A stretch of 64,000 nt of DNA from CALDSL01 sp039810245. GTDB lineage: Bacteria; Chloroflexota; Anaerolineae; Anaerolineales; Anaerolineaceae. The notes beneath the pieces were generated by a model that was not told where the DNA came from, searched no databases, and saw only the letters and a list, made by a program, of their open reading frames with translations. The position numbers were made by a program, and so were the translations under genes. This document shows positions 1 through 7,956 of the stretch, piece after piece (positions within the stretch are counted from its first letter, which is position 1; the number at the start of each line of letters is the position of its first letter). The stretch is from assembly GCA_039810245.1 (NCBI GenBank), contig JBDHWQ010000009.1:1-64000 (forward strand), read 5' to 3'.

Positions 1-102
1 TGGGGCAAGCTGGAAGCCGCCCGCGCGCGCCTGCTGGCCGCGCACCAGTGGAGCGATACCCCGGTGCAGCCGCTGCCGCTGTTTTATGCGGTGGTGGGAT
101 AA
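1..102 (+). CDS. C-terminal end of an unidentified protein (partial)
   Basis: The first 33 codons seen read in one open frame to a TAA at 100-102; the start lies outside the window. The tail is Ala/Arg/Leu-rich and ends in FYAVVG. Codon use is the same high-GC style as the genes that follow. Nothing in this short tail identifies a family, so no function is given. The stop codon abuts the outer arm of the palindromic repeat block that follows. Confidence 0.55.
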   Translation, partial: WGKLEAARARLLAAHQWSDTPVQPLPLFYAVVG

Positions 103-412
103 AAGCTTAATCACGAATAAGGGCCGAATCCCGGTCAAAATATCGGGGCTGTATAAACACGAATCACACGAATAATCAGTCCTTATTTGATAGTTCATGT
201 CATTGCGAGCGAAGCGAAGCAATCTCCATCTATGTCTTACGTGGAGATTGCTTCTTCGCTGCGCTCCTCGCAATGACATATCATTTTGCCTGGCCCGCAT
301 ACCGCGACCGGCTTCGATGATGATATGCTGCGCTTTGCGCAGCATATCATCATCTTTTAAGCATTATTCGTGTAATTCGTGTTCATTCGATTTTTATTCG
401 TGATTAAGCTTT
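102..412. repeat. Nested palindromic intergenic repeat block
   Basis: Four inverted repeats are seen. The outermost arms, 102-120 and 394-412, are a perfect 19-bp inverted repeat built on AAGCTTAATCACGAATAA. Inside them, 156-176 and 363-383 pair over 21 bp with one mismatch. Within that lie two separate hairpins: 197-279, with arms starting ATGTCATTGCGAG, and 316-354, a perfect 18-bp stem with a TTT loop. The 197-279 motif resembles a very widespread bacterial intergenic repeat (from memory). No protein-coding gene is credible here. It may act as a transcription end for the upstream gene or be a non-autonomous mobile repeat. Confidence 0.8.
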
Positions 413-415
413 CGT

Positions 416-444
416 TTGATTTTTCTCCCCGGTTGTGGCATAAT
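416..444 (+). promoter_or_regulatory. Promoter of the ileS T-box leader
   Basis: TTGATT at 416-421 and CATAAT at 439-444 are separated by 17 bp, a good sigma-70-type pair. The predicted start of transcription near 451 falls just before the first conserved T-box segment, which supports the call. Confidence 0.6.
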
Positions 445-456
445 AGATGGCAATCG

Positions 457-752
457 AACAGAAAAGCGATGATGGAAACGAGTACGCGCTCCGCGCGCCG
501 TCAGCGAACCCGGAAATGGTGCGAGCCGGGGCGGCGAGGAGAGCGGAAAATCCTTCCGGAGCTGCAACCTGAACGCGGAAACGCCAGTAGGTGCGCCGGC
601 ACGCCAGCCGTTAGCATGGCGCGGATATCAATGCCCGGGCAGTTTGTCCAGGCAGGCGTATCCGACAGAGCGCTCACCCGGTGGGTGAGTAGCAGGGTGG
701 TACCGCGGGCTTAATCCCGTCCCTGGCAGTCAGGGCGGGTTTTTTGTTTTTG
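457..752 (+). promoter_or_regulatory. T-box riboswitch, probably isoleucine-specific
   Basis: The leader contains the T-box core AGGGTGGTACCGCG at 694-707, the segment that binds the 3' end of uncharged tRNA and forms the antiterminator, followed at once by an intrinsic terminator. Upstream lies a Stem I-like region with the GATGGAAACGAGTA segment (471-484) and the apical AGCGAACC...GGTGCGAGCC segments. In the 3' side of Stem I an ATC triplet at 550-552 sits in a GAAAATCC context, a reasonable isoleucine specifier codon that matches the downstream gene. By family knowledge, uncharged tRNA(Ile) would allow read-through into ileS. The specifier assignment is inference from position; the T-box core is seen directly. 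Confidence 0.92.
716..751 (+). terminator. T-box leader terminator (attenuator)
   Basis: The arms CCCGTCCCTG (716-725) and CAGGGCGGG (731-739) form a GC-rich hairpin followed by a run of T from 740 with one G interruption. It lies between the T-box core and the ileS ribosome-binding site, as expected for transcription attenuation. Confidence 0.9.
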
Positions 753-760
753 GAGGCGGA

Positions 761-3700
761 ATGTTCAAACCAGTTTCCCCGAAACTCAATGTAACGCTGA
801 TGGAAGAGGGCGTGCTGCGCTACTGGAAGTCGCACGATATCTTCCATCGCACGATGCAGGAGCGCGAGGGCGGCCCGGAGTACGTATTTTATGAAGGCCC
901 GCCGACCGCCAACGGGCGGCCGGGCGTGCACCACGTGCTGGCGCGCGCGTTCAAAGATATCTTCCCGCGTTACAAGACCATGCGCGGTTTCCACGTCAGC
1001 CGGCGCGGTGGGTGGGACACGCACGGCCTGCCGGTGGAAATTGAGGTGGAGAAGAAACTGGGATTCACCAACAAGCAGCAAATCGAGGCCTACGGCATCG
1101 AAAAATTCAACGAGCTGTGCCGCGAATCAGCCTTCACCTACATCCAGGAATGGGAACGGCTGACCGACCGCATTGCCTTCTGGGTCGACCTGGACGATGC
1201 CTACATCACCTACAAAAACTCGTACATCGAGTCGGTGTGGTGGATCCTCAAGAACTTCTGGGACAAAGACCTGCTCTACCAGGGCTTTAAAGTCGTCCCG
1301 TATTGCCCGCGCTGCGGCACGCCGCTTTCGGATCACGAAGTGGCGCTGGGCTACGAGGAAACATCCGACCCGTCGGTGTTCGTGCGCATGCCGCTGGTGG
1401 ATGCCCCGGGCACGTCGCTGCTGGTATGGACCACCACGCCGTGGACGCTGCCCGGCAACGTCGCCGTGGCCGCCCATCCAGACGTAGATTACGTGACTGT
1501 GGAGCGCGAGCTGCAGGAAGGCGGTACGGAGCGGCTGATTCTGGCCGAGGCGCTGCTAGGCAAGCTGTTTGGCGAGAACCCGCCGCGGGTGGTGGATCGC
1601 TTCAAGGGGCGCGCGCTGAAGGGCAAGCGCTACCAGCCGCTGTTCACCTTTGTGCCGCCCGACAAGCCCGCGTACCGCGTGGTGCTGGCCGATTTCGTCA
1701 CCACCGAAGACGGCTCGGGGCTGGTGCACATCGCCCCGGCCTACGGCGCGGACGACATGGCCGTATCGCTGGAAGAGGACCTGCCGATCATCATGACCGT
1801 GGCCCCGGATGGCACATTCATTTCGGATGTGCGCCCGTGGGCGGGTAAGTTCGTCAAAGACGCCGATCCGTTCATCATCGAAGACCTGGCGGCGCGCGGG
1901 CTGTTATTCCGCGCCGAGAAGTACACGCACACCTACCCGTTCTGCTGGCGCTGCGGTACGCCGCTGCTGTACTACGCGCGGCCGACGTGGTACATCCGCA
2001 CCAGCCAGTTTAAAGAGCGCATGGTGGCGCTGAACGAGCGCATCAACTGGTACCCGGGGCATATCAAGAACGGGCGCTTTGGAAACTGGCTGGAAAATAA
2101 TGTGGATTGGGCGCTGGGGCGCGAACGCTACTGGGGCACGCCGCTGCCGGTATGGGAGTGCGATGCCTGCCATACCCAGGAATGCGTGGGCTCGGTGGCC
2201 GAGCTTTCGCAGCGCGCGGGGCGTGACCTGTCGCAGCTCGACCTGCATCGCCCGCACGTTGACACGATCACCCTGCCGTGCCCGGAGTGCGGCGAGAAAA
2301 TGCGCCGCGTGCCTGAGCTGATCGACGTGTGGTTTGACTCGGGCTCGATGCCGGTGGCGCAGTGGCACTACCCGTTTGAGCACCAGGAAGAATTCCAGCG
2401 GCACTTCCCCGCGGATTACATCTGCGAGGCGGTGGACCAGACGCGCGGATGGTTTTACTCGCTGCACGCCATCAGCTCGCTGCTGTTTGATCAGGAAAGC
2501 TACAAGAACGTGATCTGCCTGGGGCTAATCCTCGACAGCCAGGGGCAGAAGATGTCCAAATCGCGCGGCAATATCGTCGACCCGTGGTCAGTGATCAACG
2601 CCAACGGCGCGGATGCTATGCGCTGGTATCTGTACACCGCCAGCCCGCCGGGGCAGGAGCGGCGCTTCTCCAGCGACCTGGTCAACGAGGTGGTGCGCAA
2701 CTTCACGCTGACGCTGTGGAACACGTACTCCTTCTTCGTCACCTATGCCAACCTGGACAAATGGAAGCCCGCCCCCGGCGCGGATGTGCAGTACAGCGCG
2801 CTGGATCGCTGGCTGCTTTCGGCGCTGCATACCCTGGTGCGCGACGTGACCCACGCTCTGGAAACGTATGATGTGCTGGGCGCAACGCGCCCGGTGCAGG
2901 CCTTTGTGGACCAGCTCTCCACCTGGTATCTGCGCCGCTCGCGCCGCCGCTTCTGGAAGAGTGAGTCGGATCAGGACAAGCAGGCGGCCTATGCTACGCT
3001 GTACGAAGCGCTGCTGACGGTTGCCAAGCTGCTGGCGCCGACTATGCCCTTCCTGGCCGAGGAGCTGTACCAGAACCTGGCGCGCGCGGTGGATGAAGCC
3101 GCGCCGGCATCCGTGCACCTGGAGCGGTGGCCTGAAGCCGACGAATCGCGGGTGGACGAAACGCTCAACCGCGAGATGGCGCTGGTGATGAAGCTGGCCT
3201 CGCTGGGGCACGCCGCGCGCAACAAGGCCAACCGTAAAGTGCGCCAGCCGCTGGCCGAAGTTGCCTTCGCGGTGGGCAGCGCCGACGAGCAGCACGTGGT
3301 GGATGCCTATGCCGATCTACTGGCGGATGAGCTGAACGTCAAGCAGGTGCGCTCGCTCAACACGGCCGGTGAAGCGGTCTCGTACAGCTTGAACCCGCTG
3401 CCCAAGCAGTTGGGGCAAAAGTACGGCAGCCGCTTCCCAGCGGTGCGCCAGGCGCTGCTGGCGGCGGATGCCGAAAGCGCGGCGCGGGCTCTGCTCGCGG
3501 GGCAGGCGCTGGACGTGCGCGTGGGCGAAGAAACGCTCAGCATCCAGCCGGACGAAGTGGAAGTGCGCTCTCAGGCACGCAGCGGCTATGCTGTGGCCAC
3601 CGAAGGGGCGTACCTGGCCGCGTTGGTCACCGAGCTGACGCCTGAGTTGGTGCAGGAAGGCCTGGCGCGCGAATTCGTGCGCCGCGTGCAGGATCTGCGC

Positions 3701-3916
3701 AAGCAGGCAGATCTGGATATCAGCGACCGCATCCGTGTGGTGTTCAGCGCCACGCCGGCGCTGGAACAGGCGGTGCAGGCCTACCCCAACTATATCAGCA
3801 CCGAGACGCTGGCGCTGGAGCTGGTTTCGGGTGAGGTGGCCGAAGACCTGCCTAACCTGCACGACAGCTTTGACGGCGAAACCGTCACTGTCGGGCTGGA
3901 GAAGGTGTTCCGGTAA
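761..3916 (+). CDS. ileS: Isoleucyl-tRNA synthetase, type 2 (IleRS2)
   Basis: Charges tRNA(Ile) with isoleucine and edits mischarged valine; cytoplasmic. The 1051-residue length fits the family. The class I HIGH-type motif is GVHH at residues 55-58, after PPTANG, and KMSKS is at 597-601. The GGWDTHGLPVE segment and long C-terminal region match the eukaryote-like IleRS2 group rather than the common bacterial type; by family knowledge IleRS2 enzymes are often tolerant of mupirocin. The ATG is 4 bp after GGAGG (752-756). It is transcribed alone behind a T-box leader, with a terminator hairpin just after its stop. The strongest call in the window. Confidence 0.97.
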   Translation: MFKPVSPKLNVTLMEEGVLRYWKSHDIFHRTMQEREGGPEYVFYEGPPTANGRPGVHHVLARAFKDIFPRYKTMRGFHVSRRGGWDTHGLPVEIEVEKKLGFTNKQQIEAYGIEKFNELCRESAFTYIQEWERLTDRIAFWVDLDDAYITYKNSYIESVWWILKNFWDKDLLYQGFKVVPYCPRCGTPLSDHEVALGYEETSDPSVFVRMPLVDAPGTSLLVWTTTPWTLPGNVAVAAHPDVDYVTVERELQEGGTERLILAEALLGKLFGENPPRVVDRFKGRALKGKRYQPLFTFVPPDKPAYRVVLADFVTTEDGSGLVHIAPAYGADDMAVSLEEDLPIIMTVAPDGTFISDVRPWAGKFVKDADPFIIEDLAARGLLFRAEKYTHTYPFCWRCGTPLLYYARPTWYIRTSQFKERMVALNERINWYPGHIKNGRFGNWLENNVDWALGRERYWGTPLPVWECDACHTQECVGSVAELSQRAGRDLSQLDLHRPHVDTITLPCPECGEKMRRVPELIDVWFDSGSMPVAQWHYPFEHQEEFQRHFPADYICEAVDQTRGWFYSLHAISSLLFDQESYKNVICLGLILDSQGQKMSKSRGNIVDPWSVINANGADAMRWYLYTASPPGQERRFSSDLVNEVVRNFTLTLWNTYSFFVTYANLDKWKPAPGADVQYSALDRWLLSALHTLVRDVTHALETYDVLGATRPVQAFVDQLSTWYLRRSRRRFWKSESDQDKQAAYATLYEALLTVAKLLAPTMPFLAEELYQNLARAVDEAAPASVHLERWPEADESRVDETLNREMALVMKLASLGHAARNKANRKVRQPLAEVAFAVGSADEQHVVDAYADLLADELNVKQVRSLNTAGEAVSYSLNPLPKQLGQKYGSRFPAVRQALLAADAESAARALLAGQALDVRVGEETLSIQPDEVEVRSQARSGYAVATEGAYLAALVTELTPELVQEGLAREFVRRVQDLRKQADLDISDRIRVVFSATPALEQAVQAYPNYISTETLALELVSGEVAEDLPNLHDSFDGETVTVGLEKVFR

Positions 3917-3936
3917 ACAATACCGATCGAAATACA

Positions 3937-3974
3937 CGCAATCGGGAGCAGCACGCTGCTCCCGATTGCGTTTT
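3937..3974 (+). terminator. ileS transcription terminator
   Basis: A perfect 16-bp stem (arms 3937-3952 and 3955-3970) that closes almost without a loop, followed by TTTT. It begins 20 bp after the ileS stop. Confidence 0.85.
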
Positions 3975-4007
3975 CATACCTGTATTATGTACAAACCTTA
4001 TGCAATC

Positions 4008-4035
4008 TTGCTATTCTTGATGGATTTGCTAGAAT
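4008..4035 (+). promoter_or_regulatory. Candidate promoter for the flippase-like gene
   Basis: TTGCTA (4008-4013) and TAGAAT (4030-4035) with 16 bp between, in an AT-rich gap after the ileS terminator and 23 bp before the next start codon. Confidence 0.45.
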
Positions 4036-4058
4036 AAGGGTAGACAGGAGTTAATGGT

Positions 4059-5087
4059 ATGGGAACCGGGGAGACGATCACCAGCAGAGCGGTAGAACAG
4101 CGAGAACCGGGCACGCACCGGAAAAATGCGCGCCTGCGCTGGTCGATCGTGCTCATCTGGGCGCTGGCGCTGGCCTTGCTGGGCTGGTCGCTGCGGCAGG
4201 TTCCCTTTGACAGCATTGTGCAAACCTTGCGCGGGCTGCATGCCTGGCAGCTCGGCGCGCTGGCGGCGGTGAACCTGGGCATCTTTTTCCTGATGGCGCT
4301 GCGCTGGCAGTTGGTGCTGCGCGGGATGGGGCAGCGGTTAAATATTTTTTCTACGCTGGCTTACCGGCTGGCCGGCTTTGGGATCAGTTACTTCACGCCC
4401 GGGCCGCAGTTTGGCGGCGAACCGCTGCAGGTGCTGTTCCTGGCGCGCCGGCATGGCGTTCCTGCGCCGGGGGCAGTCTCGGCGGTGTTCCTCGACCGGC
4501 TGTTGGAACTGCTGGCCAACTTCACCTTCCTGACGGTGGGGTTGGTGGTTATCGGGCTGAGCAATTTGCTCAACGGCTATCTGCGCGCGTGGACCTGGCC
4601 GCTGGCCGGGATGGTGCTGGCGCTGCCGCTGCTGCACCTTGCCGCGTTGTGGCGCGGGAAGCAGCCGGTCACCGCACTGCTGGAACGGCTGCGTGTGCGC
4701 AGCGGGCGGGTGCGTTTGGTGGTGGAACAGGCCGAAGGGCAGATTCGCGCGCTGTGCGCAGACCAGCCGCGCGTGCTGGTGCAGGGAATCCTGCTCTCCG
4801 GTTTGGTCTGGTTGAGCCTGTTGGGCGAATACCTGCTAATGGCGCATTTTTTGCGCATCCCCTTTGGGCTGGAGCGCGGCGTGATCGCACTAACACTGGC
4901 GATGCTGGCGTTCCTCATCCCGCTGCCAGGCGGATTGGGCGCGCTGGAAGCCAGCCAGGTGCTGGCAATGCAGTTGTTTGGTTTGGACCCTGCGCTGGGA
5001 TTGTCACTCAGCTTGCTGATGCGCGCGCGTGATGTGATATTCGGCGGCGTGGGGCTGGCGCTGGGTGGCTGGCTGGCGCGTGGATAA
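4059..5087 (+). CDS. Flippase-like integral membrane protein (UPF0104 / LPG synthase TM family)
   Basis: A 342-residue protein with multiple hydrophobic segments. It has the features of the YbhN/AglD-like family: an N-terminal segment ending in MALRWQLVLRGMG, then a FTPGPQFGGEPLQVLFLARR stretch and a C-terminal IPLPGGLGALEAS motif. Members are membrane proteins linked to lipid or lipid-linked sugar translocation; the substrate cannot be read from the sequence. The first ~35 residues are a charged cytoplasmic lead. The ATG is 8 bp after AGGAG. The next gene follows within 40 bp, so they may share a transcript. Confidence 0.85.
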   Translation: MGTGETITSRAVEQREPGTHRKNARLRWSIVLIWALALALLGWSLRQVPFDSIVQTLRGLHAWQLGALAAVNLGIFFLMALRWQLVLRGMGQRLNIFSTLAYRLAGFGISYFTPGPQFGGEPLQVLFLARRHGVPAPGAVSAVFLDRLLELLANFTFLTVGLVVIGLSNLLNGYLRAWTWPLAGMVLALPLLHLAALWRGKQPVTALLERLRVRSGRVRLVVEQAEGQIRALCADQPRVLVQGILLSGLVWLSLLGEYLLMAHFLRIPFGLERGVIALTLAMLAFLIPLPGGLGALEASQVLAMQLFGLDPALGLSLSLLMRARDVIFGGVGLALGGWLARG

Positions 5088-5122
5088 ACTTGGTGTACGT
5101 TTCGATGAAAGGAATGGGTCGT

Positions 5123-5482
5123 ATGGAAACAAACCGGTCTCAAACTACCACCGGGCTGCGCACGGGTATTATCCTGTTAGCGCTGGCTACCGCGCTGATC
5201 CACCTCTTTCTGGCGCTGCGCGCTGCGCCGGATATGATGACCCTCATCCCGTTTACATTGAACTTCCTGGGGTATGTCACCCTGTTGGCAGCGCTGTACC
5301 TGCCGCTGCCGTGGGCGCGCACGCACCGCAAGCTGGTGCGTTATGCATTTATCGCGTTTACCGTTGTGACCATCCTGCTGTGGGTGGTGCTGGGCATGGC
5401 CAACCCCGTGCCATATATCGGCTATATCGACAAAACAATTGAAGTGCTGCTGGTCATCCTGCTGCTGCGGGAGCGGCCTTAG
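5123..5482 (+). CDS. Small four-helix membrane protein of unknown function
   Basis: About 119 residues with four hydrophobic stretches: after RTG near the N-terminus, around TLNFLGYVTLLAALY, around AFIAFTVVTILLWVV and at the C-terminus (VLLVILLL). I do not recognise the family. The ATG at 5123 is chosen because AAAGGA lies about 10 bp before it; in-frame alternatives at 5090, 5105 and 5114 would add up to 11 residues. It lies between the flippase-like gene and ribA. The closeness to the upstream gene suggests a shared transcript, and nothing else indicates its job. Confidence 0.7.
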   Translation: METNRSQTTTGLRTGIILLALATALIHLFLALRAAPDMMTLIPFTLNFLGYVTLLAALYLPLPWARTHRKLVRYAFIAFTVVTILLWVVLGMANPVPYIGYIDKTIEVLLVILLLRERP

Positions 5483-5525
5483 CGCACGTAGCCAAGCATG
5501 AACGATCTGAAAAGGAGTTACGATC

Positions 5526-6149
5526 ATGACCAATGATCTGCAAATTCAACGAACCGTTTGCGCGCGCATCCCCACCGGAGCGGGCGAATTCGACCTGTGC
5601 CTGTACACCAATAACCTGGATGAAAAAGAGCACCTGGCGCTGGTGAAAGGCAGTGTGGAAGGCAAGAGCGCGGTGCTGGCGCGCATCCACTCGGAGTGTT
5701 TTACCGGTGACGTGCTAGGCTCTCGGCGCTGCGACTGCGGCGAGCAGCTCAACAACGCGCTGCAGATGATCGCGCTGGAAGACTGCGGCGTGATCGTCTA
5801 CCTGCGCCAGGAAGGGCGCGGGATTGGCCTGCTGGAAAAGCTGCGCGCTTATAACCTGCAGGACCAGGGCCTGGATACGGTGGATGCCAACCTTGCGCTG
5901 GGGCACGCGATTGACGATCGTGACTACGCTATGGCAGTGGCTATCCTCAACGACCTGGGCGTGAAATCGGTGCGGCTAATGACCAACAACCCGCTCAAGA
6001 TCACCGACCTGGAGCAGCGCGGGGTAAAGGTGGACGAGCGCATTCCGCTGGTTCCCACTGTGTACGCCGACAATTACAGCTACCTGCTGACCAAGGCCCA
6101 GCGCATGCACCACCTGATTAACCTGGATTCGCTATTCGGCGGATCGTAA
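5526..6149 (+). CDS. ribA: GTP cyclohydrolase II
   Basis: Opens GTP to 2,5-diamino-6-ribosylamino-pyrimidinone 5'-phosphate, formate and pyrophosphate, the first step toward riboflavin. The 207-residue protein is a stand-alone RibA without the RibB domain common in bacterial fusions. Zinc ligands C58, C69 and C71 are in place, as are RQEGRG (94-99) and the LMTNNPLKI segment of the GTP-binding site. AAAGGAG lies just before the ATG. The reductase domain gene starts 2 bp after the stop, and no ribB, ribE or ribH is present nearby. The context therefore allows either riboflavin supply or a dedicated pyrimidine/pterin pathway. Confidence 0.95.
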   Translation: MTNDLQIQRTVCARIPTGAGEFDLCLYTNNLDEKEHLALVKGSVEGKSAVLARIHSECFTGDVLGSRRCDCGEQLNNALQMIALEDCGVIVYLRQEGRGIGLLEKLRAYNLQDQGLDTVDANLALGHAIDDRDYAMAVAILNDLGVKSVRLMTNNPLKITDLEQRGVKVDERIPLVPTVYADNYSYLLTKAQRMHHLINLDSLFGGS

Positions 6150-6151
6150 GC

Positions 6152-6883
6152 ATGGATGCGGCCTTTGAAGGCTGGCTGGCGAACCCGGCCCCGGCGCGGC
6201 TGGGCCACCCGCTGGTGACGCTTTCGTACGCGCAGAGCCTGGATGGCTGTCTGACGGTACGCACCGGTCAGCCCACAGCGCTAAGCGGCGCGGCCAGTCG
6301 CACACTGACCCACCGGCTGCGCGCCTCGCATGACGCGATCCTGGTGGGTATCGGCACGGTGCTGGCGGATAATCCCAAGCTGAATGTGCGCCTGGTGGAT
6401 GGACCTGACCCGCGCCCGGTGGTGTTGGACACGCAACTGCGCACGCCGCCGGACTGCCACCTGTTGGAGCGCGAGCGCAACCTGCCCATCATCGCTGCCG
6501 GACTGCACGCGGATGAAACGCGCCAGCATGCGCTGGAAGCGCGCGGAGCAACGGTGATGCGGCTGCCGGAAGCCGAAGGCCGCGTGGACCTGGACGCACT
6601 GCTGGCGGCGCTGTGCGAGCGCGGCATGCGCAGCGTAATGGTGGAAGGCGGGGCGCGGGTGATCACCGCTTTTCTGGCCAGCCGGCTGGTGGACCGCGCC
6701 ATCATCACCGTGGCGCCGGTGTTCCTGGGTGGGCTGCACGCCTCAGCGGCTTCGCTGGCGGCGGCCGCAGATGCGTGCAACCCGTATGGACTATCCTGCG
6801 TTCCGGTACTGGCCGAGCCGGGCTACATGCCGTTGGAGCGCGACCTGATCGTGTGGGGGCAGGTGCTGGAGCAGGGCGTATGA
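6152..6883 (+). CDS. Stand-alone RibD-type reductase (RibD_C / DHFR-like fold)
   Basis: A 243-residue protein of the RibD C-terminal family, which reduces the ribosyl side chain of the RibA product to ribityl with NAD(P)H. The family marks seen are SLDG (29-32), SHDAILVGIGTVLADNP (59-75) and VEGGARVI toward the C-terminus. The N-terminal deaminase domain of bacterial RibD is missing, as in archaeal and fungal diaminopyrimidine reductases that act before deamination. Starts 2 bp after ribA and its stop overlaps the next start (ATGA), so the three genes are translationally coupled. A different DHFR-like substrate is possible. Confidence 0.87.
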   Translation: MDAAFEGWLANPAPARLGHPLVTLSYAQSLDGCLTVRTGQPTALSGAASRTLTHRLRASHDAILVGIGTVLADNPKLNVRLVDGPDPRPVVLDTQLRTPPDCHLLERERNLPIIAAGLHADETRQHALEARGATVMRLPEAEGRVDLDALLAALCERGMRSVMVEGGARVITAFLASRLVDRAIITVAPVFLGGLHASAASLAAAADACNPYGLSCVPVLAEPGYMPLERDLIVWGQVLEQGV

Positions 6884-7908
6884 CTTGCCGCAGCCTGGTA
6901 TTTGAAGCGCCGCGGCGCGTGGCGGTGCGTGAAGAGCACCTGTCTGAACCCGGTGCGGGCCAGGTGCATGTGCAGACGCGCATGAGCGCCATCAGCCCGG
7001 GAACGGAAATGCTGGCCTACCGCGGCCAGGTGCCGGCGGATATGGCGCTGGACAGCAGCATCGCCGCGCTGCAGGGCAATTTTGCCTTCCCGTTCAAATA
7101 TGGTTATGCCTGCGCCGGCGAGGTCACCGGGCTGGGCGCGGGCGTTGACCCGGCCTGGCTGGGGCGCAATGTGTTCGCCTTTCACACGCACGAGAGCGCC
7201 TTCAACGCCGCGCCGGACGCGCTGATCCCCATCCCACAGGATGTGGCGCTGGAAGACGCGCTGTTCCTTGCCAATACCGAAACGGCGGTCAATTTTCTGC
7301 TGGACGGCCGCCCGATCATCGGTGAAATGGTGGGCGTGTTTGGGCTGGGCATTGTCGGGCTGCTGACCACTGCGCTACTGGCGCGGTTTCCGCTGGCGGG
7401 CCTGGTGACGTTCGACCGTTACGAGCGCCGTCGTGCGGCGGCGCAAGCGCTGGGCGTGAGCGCCAGCCTGGACCCGCTGGCCCCGGGCGTACTGGAGCAG
7501 GCGCGTTTGCTGCTGGGCGCGCGTGATGTCATGGACGGGGCCGACCTGGTGTACGAGGTTTCCGGCAGCCCACAAGCGCTGGAGCAGGCGCTGGGGCTGG
7601 CCGGTTTCGACGCGCGCGTAGTGGTCGGCTCGTGGTACGGCACCAAGCCGGTGACGCTCGATCTGGGCGGGCGCTTCCACCGCAGCCGCATCCGCCTGAT
7701 TGGCAGCCAGGTGAGCACGGTGACGCCCGAGCTTTCCGGGCGCTGGGACAAGGCGCGGCGCATGGCCACCGCGTGGGACGCGCTGCGCGCCATTGGCCCA
7801 CGGCGCTGGATTACGCAGCGCGTGCGCTTTGAAGATGCGCCGTCAGCGTACAGGATGCTGGATGAAGCGCCGGATGAGTCGATTCAGGTGATGTTGGAAT
7901 ATGAATAG
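6880..7908 (+). CDS. MDR-superfamily dehydrogenase (zinc-type alcohol dehydrogenase-like)
   Basis: A 342-residue medium-chain dehydrogenase. The nucleotide-binding motif GLGIVG is at 155-160, within a Rossmann domain. The N-terminal catalytic domain has SAISPGTE (36-43) where classical zinc alcohol dehydrogenases carry a zinc-binding Cys, so the catalytic zinc is probably absent, as in BchC-like members. It overlaps the reductase gene by ATGA, making it part of the ribA unit. The substrate is unknown; from context it may oxidise or reduce an intermediate derived from the RibA product or from a sugar attached later. The true start is the ATG at 6880, not an earlier in-frame one inside the previous gene. 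Confidence 0.85.
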   Translation: MTCRSLVFEAPRRVAVREEHLSEPGAGQVHVQTRMSAISPGTEMLAYRGQVPADMALDSSIAALQGNFAFPFKYGYACAGEVTGLGAGVDPAWLGRNVFAFHTHESAFNAAPDALIPIPQDVALEDALFLANTETAVNFLLDGRPIIGEMVGVFGLGIVGLLTTALLARFPLAGLVTFDRYERRRAAAQALGVSASLDPLAPGVLEQARLLLGARDVMDGADLVYEVSGSPQALEQALGLAGFDARVVVGSWYGTKPVTLDLGGRFHRSRIRLIGSQVSTVTPELSGRWDKARRMATAWDALRAIGPRRWITQRVRFEDAPSAYRMLDEAPDESIQVMLEYE

Positions 7909-7956
7909 ATGCGTTTTGCGTTTCCGCGCACGCGCGGAAACGCAAAACGCATCTAT
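7905..7956. terminator. Bidirectional terminator holding both stop codons
   Basis: Two perfect 24-bp arms (7905-7928 and 7933-7956) around CACG. The forward gene's TAG (7906-7908) and the reverse gene's TAG (7953-7955, complement) both lie inside the arms. TTTT follows on the forward strand. Confidence 0.88.
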
